DNA of 64,000 bases. It comes from Sneathiella litorea (GTDB taxonomy: Bacteria; Pseudomonadota; Alphaproteobacteria; Sneathiellales; Sneathiellaceae). Shown here piece after piece: positions 27,366 through 35,270 of this stretch. The stretch spans positions 248,357 to 312,356 of the forward strand of contig NZ_WTUW01000001.1 of NCBI RefSeq assembly GCF_009882915.1, written 5' to 3'. The notes beneath the pieces were generated by a model, which did not search any database, was not told the DNA's origin, and saw only the letters and a list, made by a program, of their open reading frames with translations. The translations under genes were made by a program, and so were the position numbers. Numbering within the stretch: the first letter of the stretch is position 1; every line of letters starts with the position of its first letter.

Positions 27366-27950
27366 TCAGTTAAACAACCCTTCCAGAAGCGCACGTTTGC
27401 GCCGCTCGATAACCGGAGTTTCTGGCCCGGCAGCGGGAGACTCGCCAAGGGCCGCATTTTCCTGCAGCCGCTTCTTCTCTTTTGCCGGATCAACAACCGT
27501 GCCGAAAGGAGGTTGTTCCTGCCAGAACATGATCTTTTCCATAAAGGTCTCATCATTTTCTGCAAGGACAGCAGTTTCCGTATCGATAATCTGACGGATA
27601 TTTGGATCAACATTTTCCGCGCCAGCCTGGCGCAAAAGTGCCAACTCCCCTGTGGTGACACCAGCGGCTACCGCATCGCTATGGGTCACGGGAGCTGTAT
27701 TAACCTGAGTGCCCAGAAGCGCTGCTTTCGCGCTATTCTCGGCGAGGACTTCCTGCGGGCCCTTCTGCCCAGGAGCAGGAGGACGAAGAGAAAAATCCGG
27801 CGGTATAATCAGAGGCGCTTTGGTGATGACCGTAAATTCATCCGGTCCTTCCTTGTTTCCAATACCAAGAGCCTGCTTCGTCCCCTCGCAGCCTGTTAAA
27901 AGGACTGCGGACAACAAAACCATCCCGGTCAGAAATCTCCCGTTGCGCAT
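27366..27950 (-). CDS. DUF3035 (BamF-type) outer-membrane lipoprotein
   Basis: A 194-residue lipoprotein with signal and lipobox LLTGC (Cys21 counted from ATG 27950). The mature part contains GPDEFTVITKAPLIIPPDF and LRPPAPG, the hallmark of DUF3035, which is described as the BamF component of the alphaproteobacterial outer-membrane assembly machine. An in-frame ATG at 27971 overlaps the lspA stop by four bases and would add seven residues; GGAAGGG lies nine bases before the chosen ATG. It follows lspA, the enzyme that would process it. Confidence 0.85.
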   Translation of the reverse strand: MRNGRFLTGMVLLSAVLLTGCEGTKQALGIGNKEGPDEFTVITKAPLIIPPDFSLRPPAPGQKGPQEVLAENSAKAALLGTQVNTAPVTHSDAVAAGVTTGELALLRQAGAENVDPNIRQIIDTETAVLAENDETFMEKIMFWQEQPPFGTVVDPAKEKKRLQENAALGESPAAGPETPVIERRKRALLEGLFN

Positions 27951-27967
27951 TATACTGAACCCTTCCC

Positions 27968-28441
27968 TCATGATGACATTTTACCGGACTTACGTCCCTG
28001 AAACAAGTTTTCAAGCAGAATAGCGATCACCCCGACGACAATGGCCATATCGGCAACGTTAAATGCGGGCCAGCGCATAATGATCAAGTCAAAATCAAAA
28101 AAATCAGCAACCGCCCCAAACCTGATACGATCAATAATATTACCGATTGCGCCACCCAGCACCAGACCTAGACCGATAGATAATATCTGATTTGTGGCTT
28201 TTCTAAGCCAGAAAAATACGACGACGGAAATAACGCTGGCAACGGCAACCAAAATCCAGCGCATATTGTCCCCGGCAAACATGCCGAAACTAACGCCTCT
28301 GTTCCAGACCATCACGAGATTAAAGAAGCTCGTCACTTCAATGCCCCCCGGATGGCGGGCCATCAGGTCGATCAGATACATTTTGCTGATCTGATCAACG
28401 GCAATAATTATCGACGCAATGAAAAGCCCGAGACGGAACAT
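27968..28441 (-). CDS. lspA: lipoprotein signal peptidase (signal peptidase II)
   Basis: An inner-membrane aspartyl protease that removes signal peptides from prolipoproteins. 157 residues, four hydrophobic spans. The catalytic Asp pair lies in RFGAVADF (Asp113) and FNVADMAI (Asp131), with NIIDRIR between spans. It begins five bases after the ileS stop; ileS-lspA coupling is a widespread bacterial arrangement. Confidence 0.96.
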   Translation of the reverse strand: MFRLGLFIASIIIAVDQISKMYLIDLMARHPGGIEVTSFFNLVMVWNRGVSFGMFAGDNMRWILVAVASVISVVVFFWLRKATNQILSIGLGLVLGGAIGNIIDRIRFGAVADFFDFDLIIMRWPAFNVADMAIVVGVIAILLENLFQGRKSGKMSS

Positions 28442-28446
28442 ACAGA

Positions 28447-31266
28447 TTATGCCTCAACTTCTACCGGCAAGGAGTCCACAACATCAGCGCAACGATGGCA
28501 AAGATCATCATAAGTTTCATGGGTTCCCACCTCATCGAGAATCTTCCAGCACCGCTGGCATTTCTCGCCCTCGGCAAGCTCCGGCGTCACAGCGACGCCC
28601 GCGATATCCTCAAGGGTAAATGCGCCCTCTGGCGCGGGTTCCGTTGAAAGAGTTACGCCGGAGGTGATGCAGATATCCGCAAGATCAAGCCCGTCAAGCA
28701 GTGCCTTATATTCCTCGCTCACATAAACGGTTGGCGCAGCTTGCAAGCTGGAACCAATACGCTTTTCCCGACGTTCAATTTCAAGAGCACCCGTCACAAC
28801 CCGGCGGAAGCTGCGTACTTTCGACCAGCGGTCATGCAGGTCTGGATTGCTCCATTCCTTCGGAATGTCCGGGAACTGGCGCAAGTGAACGCTGCTGTCC
28901 TCGCCGGGATAACGGGTGAGCCAGGTCTCTTCCGCCGTGAAGACCAGCATCGGCGCAAGCCATGCTGTGAGGCAATGGAACAACTGATCCAGAACAGTCC
29001 GGGCGGCGCGACGACGTATGTCATTCGCCCCGTCGCAGTAAAGCACATCCTTTCGGATATCGAAGTAGAAGGCCGATAGCTCCAGGGTGCAGAAATTGTG
29101 AATAGCGGTAAAAACGCGGCTGAACTCATAGACATTGAAATTCTCGCGGATGAGCTGATCCAGTTCATACATCCGGTGCAGAACCCACCGTTCAAGCTCC
29201 GGCATTTCGCTCACGTCAAGCCTTTCGCTCTCCTCCCAGCCTTCAAGATTGCCGAGGATGAAACGCAGCGTGTTTCGTAGGCGGCGGTAGCTATCGACCT
29301 GCCCCTTCACGATTTCATTGCCGATGCGCATATCTTCGGAATAGTCCGAAGCAACCACCCAGAGCCGCAGGATATCGGCGCCATTCTGCTCGATGATCTT
29401 CTGTGGCGCGACGACATTACCGAGAGACTTGGACATCTTCCGTCCCTGCCCGTCCATCACAAACCCATGGGTCAGAACCGCCTCATATGGCGCGCGTCCG
29501 CGGGTGCCGCAAGATTCCAGCAGTGACGAATGGAACCAACCACGATGCTGGTCGGTCCCCTCAAGATAGAGCGATGCGGGCCATTGCAGTTCCGGCCTAG
29601 CTTCCAACGTGAAGGCATGAGTACAGCCGGAATCAAACCAGACGTCCAGAATGTCTTTCGCCATCTCATAGTCATCGGGATTATAATCATTGCCGAGGAA
29701 GCGTTCGGGCGACGAATCAAACCAGGCGTCCGCCCCTTCCTCTTCCATGATTTGCTCAATGCGCGCATTGACCTTTTCATCCCGCAACAAATCGCCGGTT
29801 TCCTTATGGGTGAAAACCGTGATCGGCACACCCCAGGCGCGCTGACGCGAGAGCACCCAATCCGGCCGGCTCGCGATCATCGAGTGAATTCGGTTCCGGC
29901 CCGAAGCGGGATACCATTTCGTATCATCGATAGCTTTCAACGCCTTGTCCCGGAGATCATTGGTCTCCATCGAGATAAACCACTGGCTGGTATTCCGGAA
30001 AATCAATGGCGCCTTGGACCGCCATGAATGCGGATAGGAATGAACTAGCTTGCCACGCTTCAACAATGCCCCGACTTTTTCAAGCTCATCGGCGACGCCC
30101 TCGTTGCACTTATAGACATGCTGACCCGCAAACATCGGTACATGTTCATAGAACGTGCCGTCCTCATCCACCGTATGCGGCACTTCGATGCCGTGGACCA
30201 TTCCGACTTCATAGTCTTCCTGACCATGACCCGGCGCAGTATGGACGAAGCCGGTACCGGCATCGACGGTTACGTGATCGCCATCGATCAGCGGTACATC
30301 GAAATCATATCCCTTGCCATTGAAAGGATGTAGACAGATAACGCCCTTGAAGGCATCACCCTTGCCGCGCCAGATAACATCAGCCGCGACAATTCCCGCT
30401 TCTTTCTGGACCTCATCAAGAAGTTCCGTGGCTACGAACAGCTTCTCACCGACAACAGCAAGCGATCCTTCCGCCACTTCTTTCACTTCAATCCCGACAT
30501 ATTCCATGTCCGGGCCGTAGGAGATGGCGCGGTTGCCCGGCATCGTCCAAGGCGTTGTCGTCCAGATAACGATGGACCCGCCCATAAATTCTTCCGGACC
30601 AGACTTTACCGGAAAACGGACATGGATCGTTGTCGAGGTATGGTCGTGATATTCAAGCTCGGCCTCTGCGAGCGCCGTCTTCTCAACCGGGGACCACATG
30701 ACCGGTTTTGAGCCGCGATAGAGCCCGCCATTCATCAGGAACTTCAGCAGTTCGCGAACGATCTGCGCTTCCGCATCATAGCTCATGGTCAGATAGGGCC
30801 GTTCCCAATCGCCAATAACGCCAAGGCGCTTAAACTCTTCCCGCTGCACGTCTACCCAATGGGTTGCGAAATCCCGGCATTCTTTACGGAACTCGACGAC
30901 CGGCACCTGATCCTTGTCTTTACCGGCCTTGCGGTATTTCTCTTCAATCTTCCACTCAATAGGAAGGCCATGACAGTCCCAGCCGGGGACGTAATGCGCG
31001 TTCTTGCCCATCATCTGCTGTGACCGGCTGATAACGTCTTTCAGGATCTTGTTCATCGCGTGACCGATATGCAGATTGCCGTTTGCATAGGGTGGGCCAT
31101 CATGAAGAATAAACTTTTCGCGTTCTTTAGACTGTTCGCGCTGACGGCCGAACAAGTCCATAGTCTCCCAGCGCTCCAACAATCCGGGTTCCTTCGCGGG
31201 AAGGCCAGCCTTCATCGGGAAATCCGTACGGGGTAAAAATAGCGTCGATTTATAGTCAGTGCTCAT
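28447..31266 (-). CDS. ileS: isoleucyl-tRNA synthetase
   Basis: A class I aminoacyl-tRNA synthetase, 939 residues. The ATP-binding HIGH motif is in LHIGHAMNKI and the KMSKS loop in GRKMSKSLGNVV. The editing domain shows IVIWTTTPWTMPGNRA. The C-terminus carries a zinc-finger (CQRCWKI and CHRCADVV), indicating the classical bacterial IleRS1 type sensitive to mupirocin. It heads the ileS-lspA-DUF3035-M16-M16 leftward cluster. Confidence 0.97.
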   Translation of the reverse strand: MSTDYKSTLFLPRTDFPMKAGLPAKEPGLLERWETMDLFGRQREQSKEREKFILHDGPPYANGNLHIGHAMNKILKDVISRSQQMMGKNAHYVPGWDCHGLPIEWKIEEKYRKAGKDKDQVPVVEFRKECRDFATHWVDVQREEFKRLGVIGDWERPYLTMSYDAEAQIVRELLKFLMNGGLYRGSKPVMWSPVEKTALAEAELEYHDHTSTTIHVRFPVKSGPEEFMGGSIVIWTTTPWTMPGNRAISYGPDMEYVGIEVKEVAEGSLAVVGEKLFVATELLDEVQKEAGIVAADVIWRGKGDAFKGVICLHPFNGKGYDFDVPLIDGDHVTVDAGTGFVHTAPGHGQEDYEVGMVHGIEVPHTVDEDGTFYEHVPMFAGQHVYKCNEGVADELEKVGALLKRGKLVHSYPHSWRSKAPLIFRNTSQWFISMETNDLRDKALKAIDDTKWYPASGRNRIHSMIASRPDWVLSRQRAWGVPITVFTHKETGDLLRDEKVNARIEQIMEEEGADAWFDSSPERFLGNDYNPDDYEMAKDILDVWFDSGCTHAFTLEARPELQWPASLYLEGTDQHRGWFHSSLLESCGTRGRAPYEAVLTHGFVMDGQGRKMSKSLGNVVAPQKIIEQNGADILRLWVVASDYSEDMRIGNEIVKGQVDSYRRLRNTLRFILGNLEGWEESERLDVSEMPELERWVLHRMYELDQLIRENFNVYEFSRVFTAIHNFCTLELSAFYFDIRKDVLYCDGANDIRRRAARTVLDQLFHCLTAWLAPMLVFTAEETWLTRYPGEDSSVHLRQFPDIPKEWSNPDLHDRWSKVRSFRRVVTGALEIERREKRIGSSLQAAPTVYVSEEYKALLDGLDLADICITSGVTLSTEPAPEGAFTLEDIAGVAVTPELAEGEKCQRCWKILDEVGTHETYDDLCHRCADVVDSLPVEVEA

Positions 31267-31676
31267 CGGGCAAACTGATCCTAACAGTATCTCAAATTAT
31301 CGGTAAGTCATGGGCGGCGGACTGCCGCAATTTATACGGTTTTACCCTGATCATCAGGTGTGAACCTTCATTACCCGGCCTTACTTTGCAAAGGCCGGGC
31401 TTATAATTCGGTCGTGGGAGACATCCCACCCGAGGAAACAAGCCATATGTATCCAGAATTCTGTCATGGCAGGTGTTTTATCAACTCCGCGCTCTGCTGT
31501 CGAGAAATCAAAGGCCAAATGGACCAAAAACAAGCGTTTTTTACGCCTTAGCATTCTTACAGTTGTTTTTTCCAGTAAAAGATACGCCTTGAGAAATTCT
31601 GGCCACCGTTTAAGGGGATTGCCGGGTATTTGATCGCCAGCAAACGGAAACTCAAAAAAGGCGCCTGTTTAAGGCG
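31267..31676 (-). other. ileS upstream gap with paired hairpins
   Basis: This 410-base stretch between ribF and ileS has no convincing gene. It contains the ribF terminator at its right end, a 13-base odd palindrome CCTGATCATCAGG (31346-31358), and two GC-rich hairpins (31374-31433). The ileS promoter must lie here. A 55-codon ATG frame at 31466-31633 on the plus strand has no ribosome site and was rejected. Confidence 0.5.
31374..31433. other. two adjacent GC-rich hairpins upstream of ileS
   Basis: The first is CCCGGCCTT (31374-31382) pairing with AAGGCCGGG (31391-31399). The second is TCGG (31408-31411), a two-base bulge, GTGGGA (31414-31419), loop GACA, TCCCAC and CCGA (to 31433). Neither is followed by a T tract on either strand, so they are not standard terminators. 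They could be a small RNA or part of the ileS leader. Confidence 0.4.
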
Positions 31677-31677
31677 C
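31654..31677 (-). terminator. rho-independent terminator of ribF
   Basis: On the minus strand GCGCCT (31677-31672) and AGGCGC (31666-31661) form a stem with loop TAAAC, followed by C and six T (31659-31654). It begins at the ribF stop codon itself. Confidence 0.75.
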
Positions 31678-32657
31678 TAACTACAGACCTTCTTGTCTGC
31701 ATATTTGGTTTGCTGGTTATTGGGGTTGGCGAGAATTTCGCGTGCCTTCTTGACGTCTTCGGCGATCTGCGCAGTCAGTTCTTCTATTCCGGCGAATTTC
31801 ATTTCTGGCCGGATAAAATCGACGAAAGCAACTCGAAGGCTCTGATCATAAAGATCGCCCGACCAGTCCAGAAGATGAACCTCCAGCAGGACATCCTTCT
31901 TATCGAATGTCGGCCGCATGCCAAAATTTGCCACGCCATCTATCCAGTCGACGTGAGTTCCGCGATGCAACCCAACCCGGACTGCATAAACGCCCAATTT
32001 TGGATGATGATAGCCTACCAGCGGGATATTCGCCGTCGGAAACCCAATGGTACGCCCCCGTTTATCCCCTTCGATGACGGGCCCCTCAATTTCCCACCAA
32101 TGACCGAGCAGCAAGGCGGCCTTTCCGGGATCGCCCGCCTTCAGGCATTCACGGATCGCCGTGGATGAAAAAATCACCGTGCCTTCGCCGACAGGCTCCA
32201 CTACCGTTACGCCAAACCCGTATTTCTTCCCAAGCTCTGCAAGGACGACTGTTGTCCCCTGCCGTTTATGGCCAAAGATAAAATCATAGCCAACAACCAC
32301 ATGGGCGACGTTGTAGCCCTCAACCAGAACGTCACGGACAAAATCCTCTGCCGATTTTTGGGAAAAGGCGAGATTGAACTCAAGCGCCACCATCACATCA
32401 AGGCCGAGCCATTTTAGGTGAGCCGCTTTGGTATCAAGTGTCGAAAGTCGGAACGGAGGGGCGTCCGGCGCGAAAAATTCCCGCGAATGAGGCTCAAATG
32501 TCAGGACACCCGCGGCAAGCCCCAACCGATCCGCAATTTCCTGCGCTTCTGCAATGACTGCCTGATGGCCGCGATGAACGCCATCGAAATTTCCGATGGC
32601 CAGCACGAGACCGCGGCATTCTTCTGGAACATTCTGGTAATCGCGTAAAATGCGCAT
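31677..32657 (-). CDS. ribF: bifunctional riboflavin kinase / FAD synthetase
   Basis: Makes FMN and then FAD from riboflavin. The 326 residues show the nucleotidyltransferase domain first (AIGNFDGVHRGHQAVI near residue 20; STAIRECLKAGD near 165) and the kinase domain second (KRGRTIGFPTANI near 200). The length is usual. It has an overlapping terminator at its stop codon. The MaoC gene lies 29 bases upstream on the same strand and may share its transcript. Confidence 0.96.
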   Translation of the reverse strand: MRILRDYQNVPEECRGLVLAIGNFDGVHRGHQAVIAEAQEIADRLGLAAGVLTFEPHSREFFAPDAPPFRLSTLDTKAAHLKWLGLDVMVALEFNLAFSQKSAEDFVRDVLVEGYNVAHVVVGYDFIFGHKRQGTTVVLAELGKKYGFGVTVVEPVGEGTVIFSSTAIRECLKAGDPGKAALLLGHWWEIEGPVIEGDKRGRTIGFPTANIPLVGYHHPKLGVYAVRVGLHRGTHVDWIDGVANFGMRPTFDKKDVLLEVHLLDWSGDLYDQSLRVAFVDFIRPEMKFAGIEELTAQIAEDVKKAREILANPNNQQTKYADKKVCS

Positions 32658-32686
32658 CTGCTATAATCCGTATCGTTGCGTTCGGC

Positions 32687-33118
32687 TCAAGACCGTCGGG
32701 AAACCATCAAGGTTGCCTCGCCATCCAACACAACGGTCTCCCCGATGGTACATGCGCAATCAAACGTGACCCGTTTGCCATTAATCTCTCTCAGGGTCAC
32801 GCGCGCCGTCACTGTGTCGCCAATACATACAGGCGCCTTAAAATTGAGGTTCTGATTCATGTAAATCGCCCCAGGTCCCGGTAGTTTTGTTCCAAACACA
32901 GTCGAGAGAAGACCGGCCGACAGCATTCCATGGGCTATCCGCTCCTTGAATATTGTCTTCTCGGCAAATTCAGCATTGAGATGAACGGGGTTTGTATCGC
33001 CTGAAATGCCAGCATACATGACGATATCTGCTTCCGTGATCGTTTTGGCATAAATCTCAGTCATGCCGACTTTTAAATCCTCAAGGAAATAGCCATGCAA
33101 ATCTTCATAAACTGCCAT
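32687..33118 (-). CDS. MaoC-type (R)-specific enoyl-CoA hydratase
   Basis: A hot-dog-fold hydratase of 143 residues. The hydratase-2 motif is YAGISGDTNPVHLNAEFA with the catalytic Asp and His, followed by IAHGMLSAGLLS. Members hydrate trans-2-enoyl-CoA to (R)-3-hydroxyacyl-CoA, feeding PHA or acyl-CoA pathways. I start at ATG 33118, preceded by GAAGGA; the frame is open to 33190 but that extension is a hydrophobic run with no ribosome site. Confidence 0.87.
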   Translation of the reverse strand: MAVYEDLHGYFLEDLKVGMTEIYAKTITEADIVMYAGISGDTNPVHLNAEFAEKTIFKERIAHGMLSAGLLSTVFGTKLPGPGAIYMNQNLNFKAPVCIGDTVTARVTLREINGKRVTFDCACTIGETVVLDGEATLMVSRRS

Positions 33119-33264
33119 TGGAGTCCTTCTCATTACCGTCTGGGATATTGTTAAGCTATATAGAAGGAAAAAAAGCCAGGCCGCAAGCACTGAGACGATA
33201 TAATCGGCCCGACCTCGTCAATCCAGTCAGATTTAGTAAAACTGCATCCAGGTTAACTAATTTT

Positions 33265-33325
33265 TCAGGTTCCAAACCTAATCTCCAACAAAATGGTTAA
33301 GGCAGATACTTGAATTGGAACCTGA
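33265..33325 (+). promoter_or_regulatory. 11-base inverted repeat flanking a CtrA-type half-site, upstream of cheY
   Basis: TCAGGTTCCAA (33265-33275) and its exact reverse complement TTGGAACCTGA (33315-33325) are 50 bases apart centre to centre. Between them ATGGTTAA (33293-33300) is the reverse complement of the CtrA half-site TTAACCAT, and GTTAAC lies just upstream (33252-33257). The repeat ends 39 bases before the cheY ATG. Confidence 0.55.
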
Positions 33326-33364
33326 CTGAAACCGCATTTTTACGAAAGTAAGAGGGGATTTTCA

Positions 33365-33751
33365 ATGGCCGTCGATATGAATATGTCGATCCTTATCGTT
33401 GATGATTACAAAACGATGTTGCGTATTATCCGCAATCTTCTTAAACAGCTCGGCTTCAACTCAGTTGATGAAGCTTCGGATGGATCTGCCGCTCTTACAA
33501 AAATGCGTACAAAGAAGTATGAGCTTATTATTTCTGATTGGAATATGGAGCCGATGACCGGATATCAGCTGTTGAAGGAAGTTCGAGCTGATGAGACACT
33601 AAAAAACACGCCCTTCATCATGATTACGGCAGAATCTAAGACCGATAACGTAGTCGCCGCGAAAAAGGCCGGCGTCAACAACTACATTGTCAAACCATTC
33701 AATGCCGCCACTTTAAGAACAAAAATCTCCTCGGTCCTTGGTGAATTCTAA
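33365..33751 (+). CDS. cheY: CheY-type chemotaxis response regulator
   Basis: A single receiver domain of 128 residues. The acid pocket is IVDDYK, the phospho-acceptor Asp is in ISDWNMEPMTG, the switch Thr in MITAES and the conserved Lys in IVKPFN. There is no output domain, so it acts by protein contact, most likely with the flagellar motor. AGAGGGGATTTTCA precedes the ATG. The stop overlaps the cheZ start (TAATG), showing a tight pair. Confidence 0.93.
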   Translation: MAVDMNMSILIVDDYKTMLRIIRNLLKQLGFNSVDEASDGSAALTKMRTKKYELIISDWNMEPMTGYQLLKEVRADETLKNTPFIMITAESKTDNVVAAKKAGVNNYIVKPFNAATLRTKISSVLGEF

Positions 33752-34368
33752 TGCCCGATACAGAAGAGGTCATTCAGCTTAGAAAAGCGATCGAGTCCCT
33801 TCACCAGGATTGTGAAGACCTCGCCAACTTCATTATGGCGGCAAGAACAGAGATTGCGCAGATTCGACCAAATGATCTCAAGCAGGAAAAACTACCCCGC
33901 GCCGGGAAAGAACTGGATGCGATTGTAGAGGCCACCGAAACAGCAACGAACCAGATTATGAGCGCGGCCGAAAAGATCATGTCGGCAAAGGTGACGGACG
34001 CTGACGTCGTCAGTGACGCCTGTATGGAAATTTTTGAGTCTTGTTCCTTCCAGGATATTACGGGCCAACGGATCAGCAAGGTCGTCTCCACCCTCAACTA
34101 TATTGAGGAGTACCTCGCCCGCCTTACAAAGGCATGGGGACATCACATGGATAGCGCCGAAGATAGTATGGTCGCACCTCGTCGTGATCAAGACGCAGAA
34201 CTATTAAACGGCCCTGCCCTATACGGCGAAGGCGTCAACCAGGCAGAAATCGACACCCTTTTTGATGAGACGGGAACGGGGTCACAAAAAACTCCCAGTG
34301 CGCCAACGAAAGCCGATAAAAGCACACGCAATAAAGCACAGGAAGAAATCGACGCTCTTTTTGATTAA
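33751..34368 (+). CDS. cheZ: CheZ-type CheY-P phosphatase
   Basis: 205 residues, largely helical. The CheZ signature SFQDITGQRISKV contains Asp102 and Gln106, matching the E. coli catalytic pair Asp143/Gln147 with the same spacing. The tail has two CheY-docking-like motifs: NQAEIDTLFDE (residues 163-173) and AQEEIDALFD (196-205, the exact C-terminus). They resemble the FliM N-terminal peptide QAEIDALL as well as the CheZ C-terminal peptide. It is translationally coupled to cheY. Confidence 0.92.
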   Translation: MPDTEEVIQLRKAIESLHQDCEDLANFIMAARTEIAQIRPNDLKQEKLPRAGKELDAIVEATETATNQIMSAAEKIMSAKVTDADVVSDACMEIFESCSFQDITGQRISKVVSTLNYIEEYLARLTKAWGHHMDSAEDSMVAPRRDQDAELLNGPALYGEGVNQAEIDTLFDETGTGSQKTPSAPTKADKSTRNKAQEEIDALFD

Positions 34369-34381
34369 GAAAAGCGCCGTC

Positions 34382-35257
34382 TTACCAAACCATATGTCCG
34401 ATTACGTAAGTTGGTGAGAACAAATGCTGCTCGACGACTTTTTCTATCTGCGTCGCCGTTGGCAGCTGGCCGTCCTTCAGACCCCACTCTTCTGCATGTA
34501 TCCCTCCACTCACGAGAACACTATCAATTCCATTGGCGTTAGCGCCCTTAATATCGGTACGCATACTGTCACCAATAGCGAGAATTCTGGAAGGATCCTG
34601 TATATTTAGTTTTGTCATGACCTGCCGATATACTTCGGGATAAGGCTTTCCGAAGAGTTCAACCCGACCGCCAATCTCCTCATAAAGCGCCGCAATTGCC
34701 CCCGCACAGTAATGAATGGTTGTGCCGCGCATCACGGTCAGGTCCGGGTTGGCGCAGAGCATCGGCAAATCCCTTTTGAGGGCATCTTGCAATAACTCCC
34801 GATAATCTTCCGGCGTTTCTGTCTGGTCATCCACCAGCCCGGTGCAAATCAAAAAACTCGCTTCTTCTATCGAGAATACCTTCTGATAGTCAAGGCCGTC
34901 ATCCAGCCCTTTGTCGCGATCTGCCCCAATCTGATAAAAGGCTTTAACTGCGCCTTTAAGAAAAGGATGCTCACGGCTTACCAGCACCTCACGCGTTATA
35001 TCACCCGACGTTAGAATTTGGTCATAACGCCCTCTCGCCACTCCCATGCTCTCCAGGAAGTTGACCACATACCCATTCGTGCGGGGGGCATTTGAAAGAA
35101 GTATGATCGGTTTCTCGCTCTCCCGCAGCCTGTCCATGCAATCCAGCACGCCGGGATAAGGATGATGGCCGTTATGTACCACCCCCCAAAGATCCAGGAT
35201 AAAGGCATCATAGTTCGGCGCAATTCCGGAAAGGCCGGAAATAATCTTGAAAGACAT
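34382..35257 (-). CDS. HAD-family hydrolase, TIGR01459 type
   Basis: A haloacid-dehalogenase-superfamily phosphatase of 291 residues related to NagD/UmpH. Motif I is DLWGVVHNG with the second acidic residue replaced by Trp-Gly-Val, as in this sub-family, motif II LLSNAPR, then GKPYPEVY and motif IV IGDSMRTDIKGA. It lies 13 bases after the EAL-domain gene on the same strand. The substrate is unknown. Confidence 0.87.
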   Translation of the reverse strand: MSFKIISGLSGIAPNYDAFILDLWGVVHNGHHPYPGVLDCMDRLRESEKPIILLSNAPRTNGYVVNFLESMGVARGRYDQILTSGDITREVLVSREHPFLKGAVKAFYQIGADRDKGLDDGLDYQKVFSIEEASFLICTGLVDDQTETPEDYRELLQDALKRDLPMLCANPDLTVMRGTTIHYCAGAIAALYEEIGGRVELFGKPYPEVYRQVMTKLNIQDPSRILAIGDSMRTDIKGANANGIDSVLVSGGIHAEEWGLKDGQLPTATQIEKVVEQHLFSPTYVIGHMVW

Positions 35258-35270
35258 AAAGAAAAACCTG

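Noticed and set aside
31360-31551. A 63-codon frame covering the two hairpins upstream of ileS
   Set aside because: Cys/His-rich random-looking translation; the hairpin structure explains the sequence better than coding.
31466-31633. A 55-codon ATG frame on the plus strand in the ribF-ileS gap
   Set aside because: No ribosome site, very basic composition with no domain, and it runs antisense into the ribF terminator.
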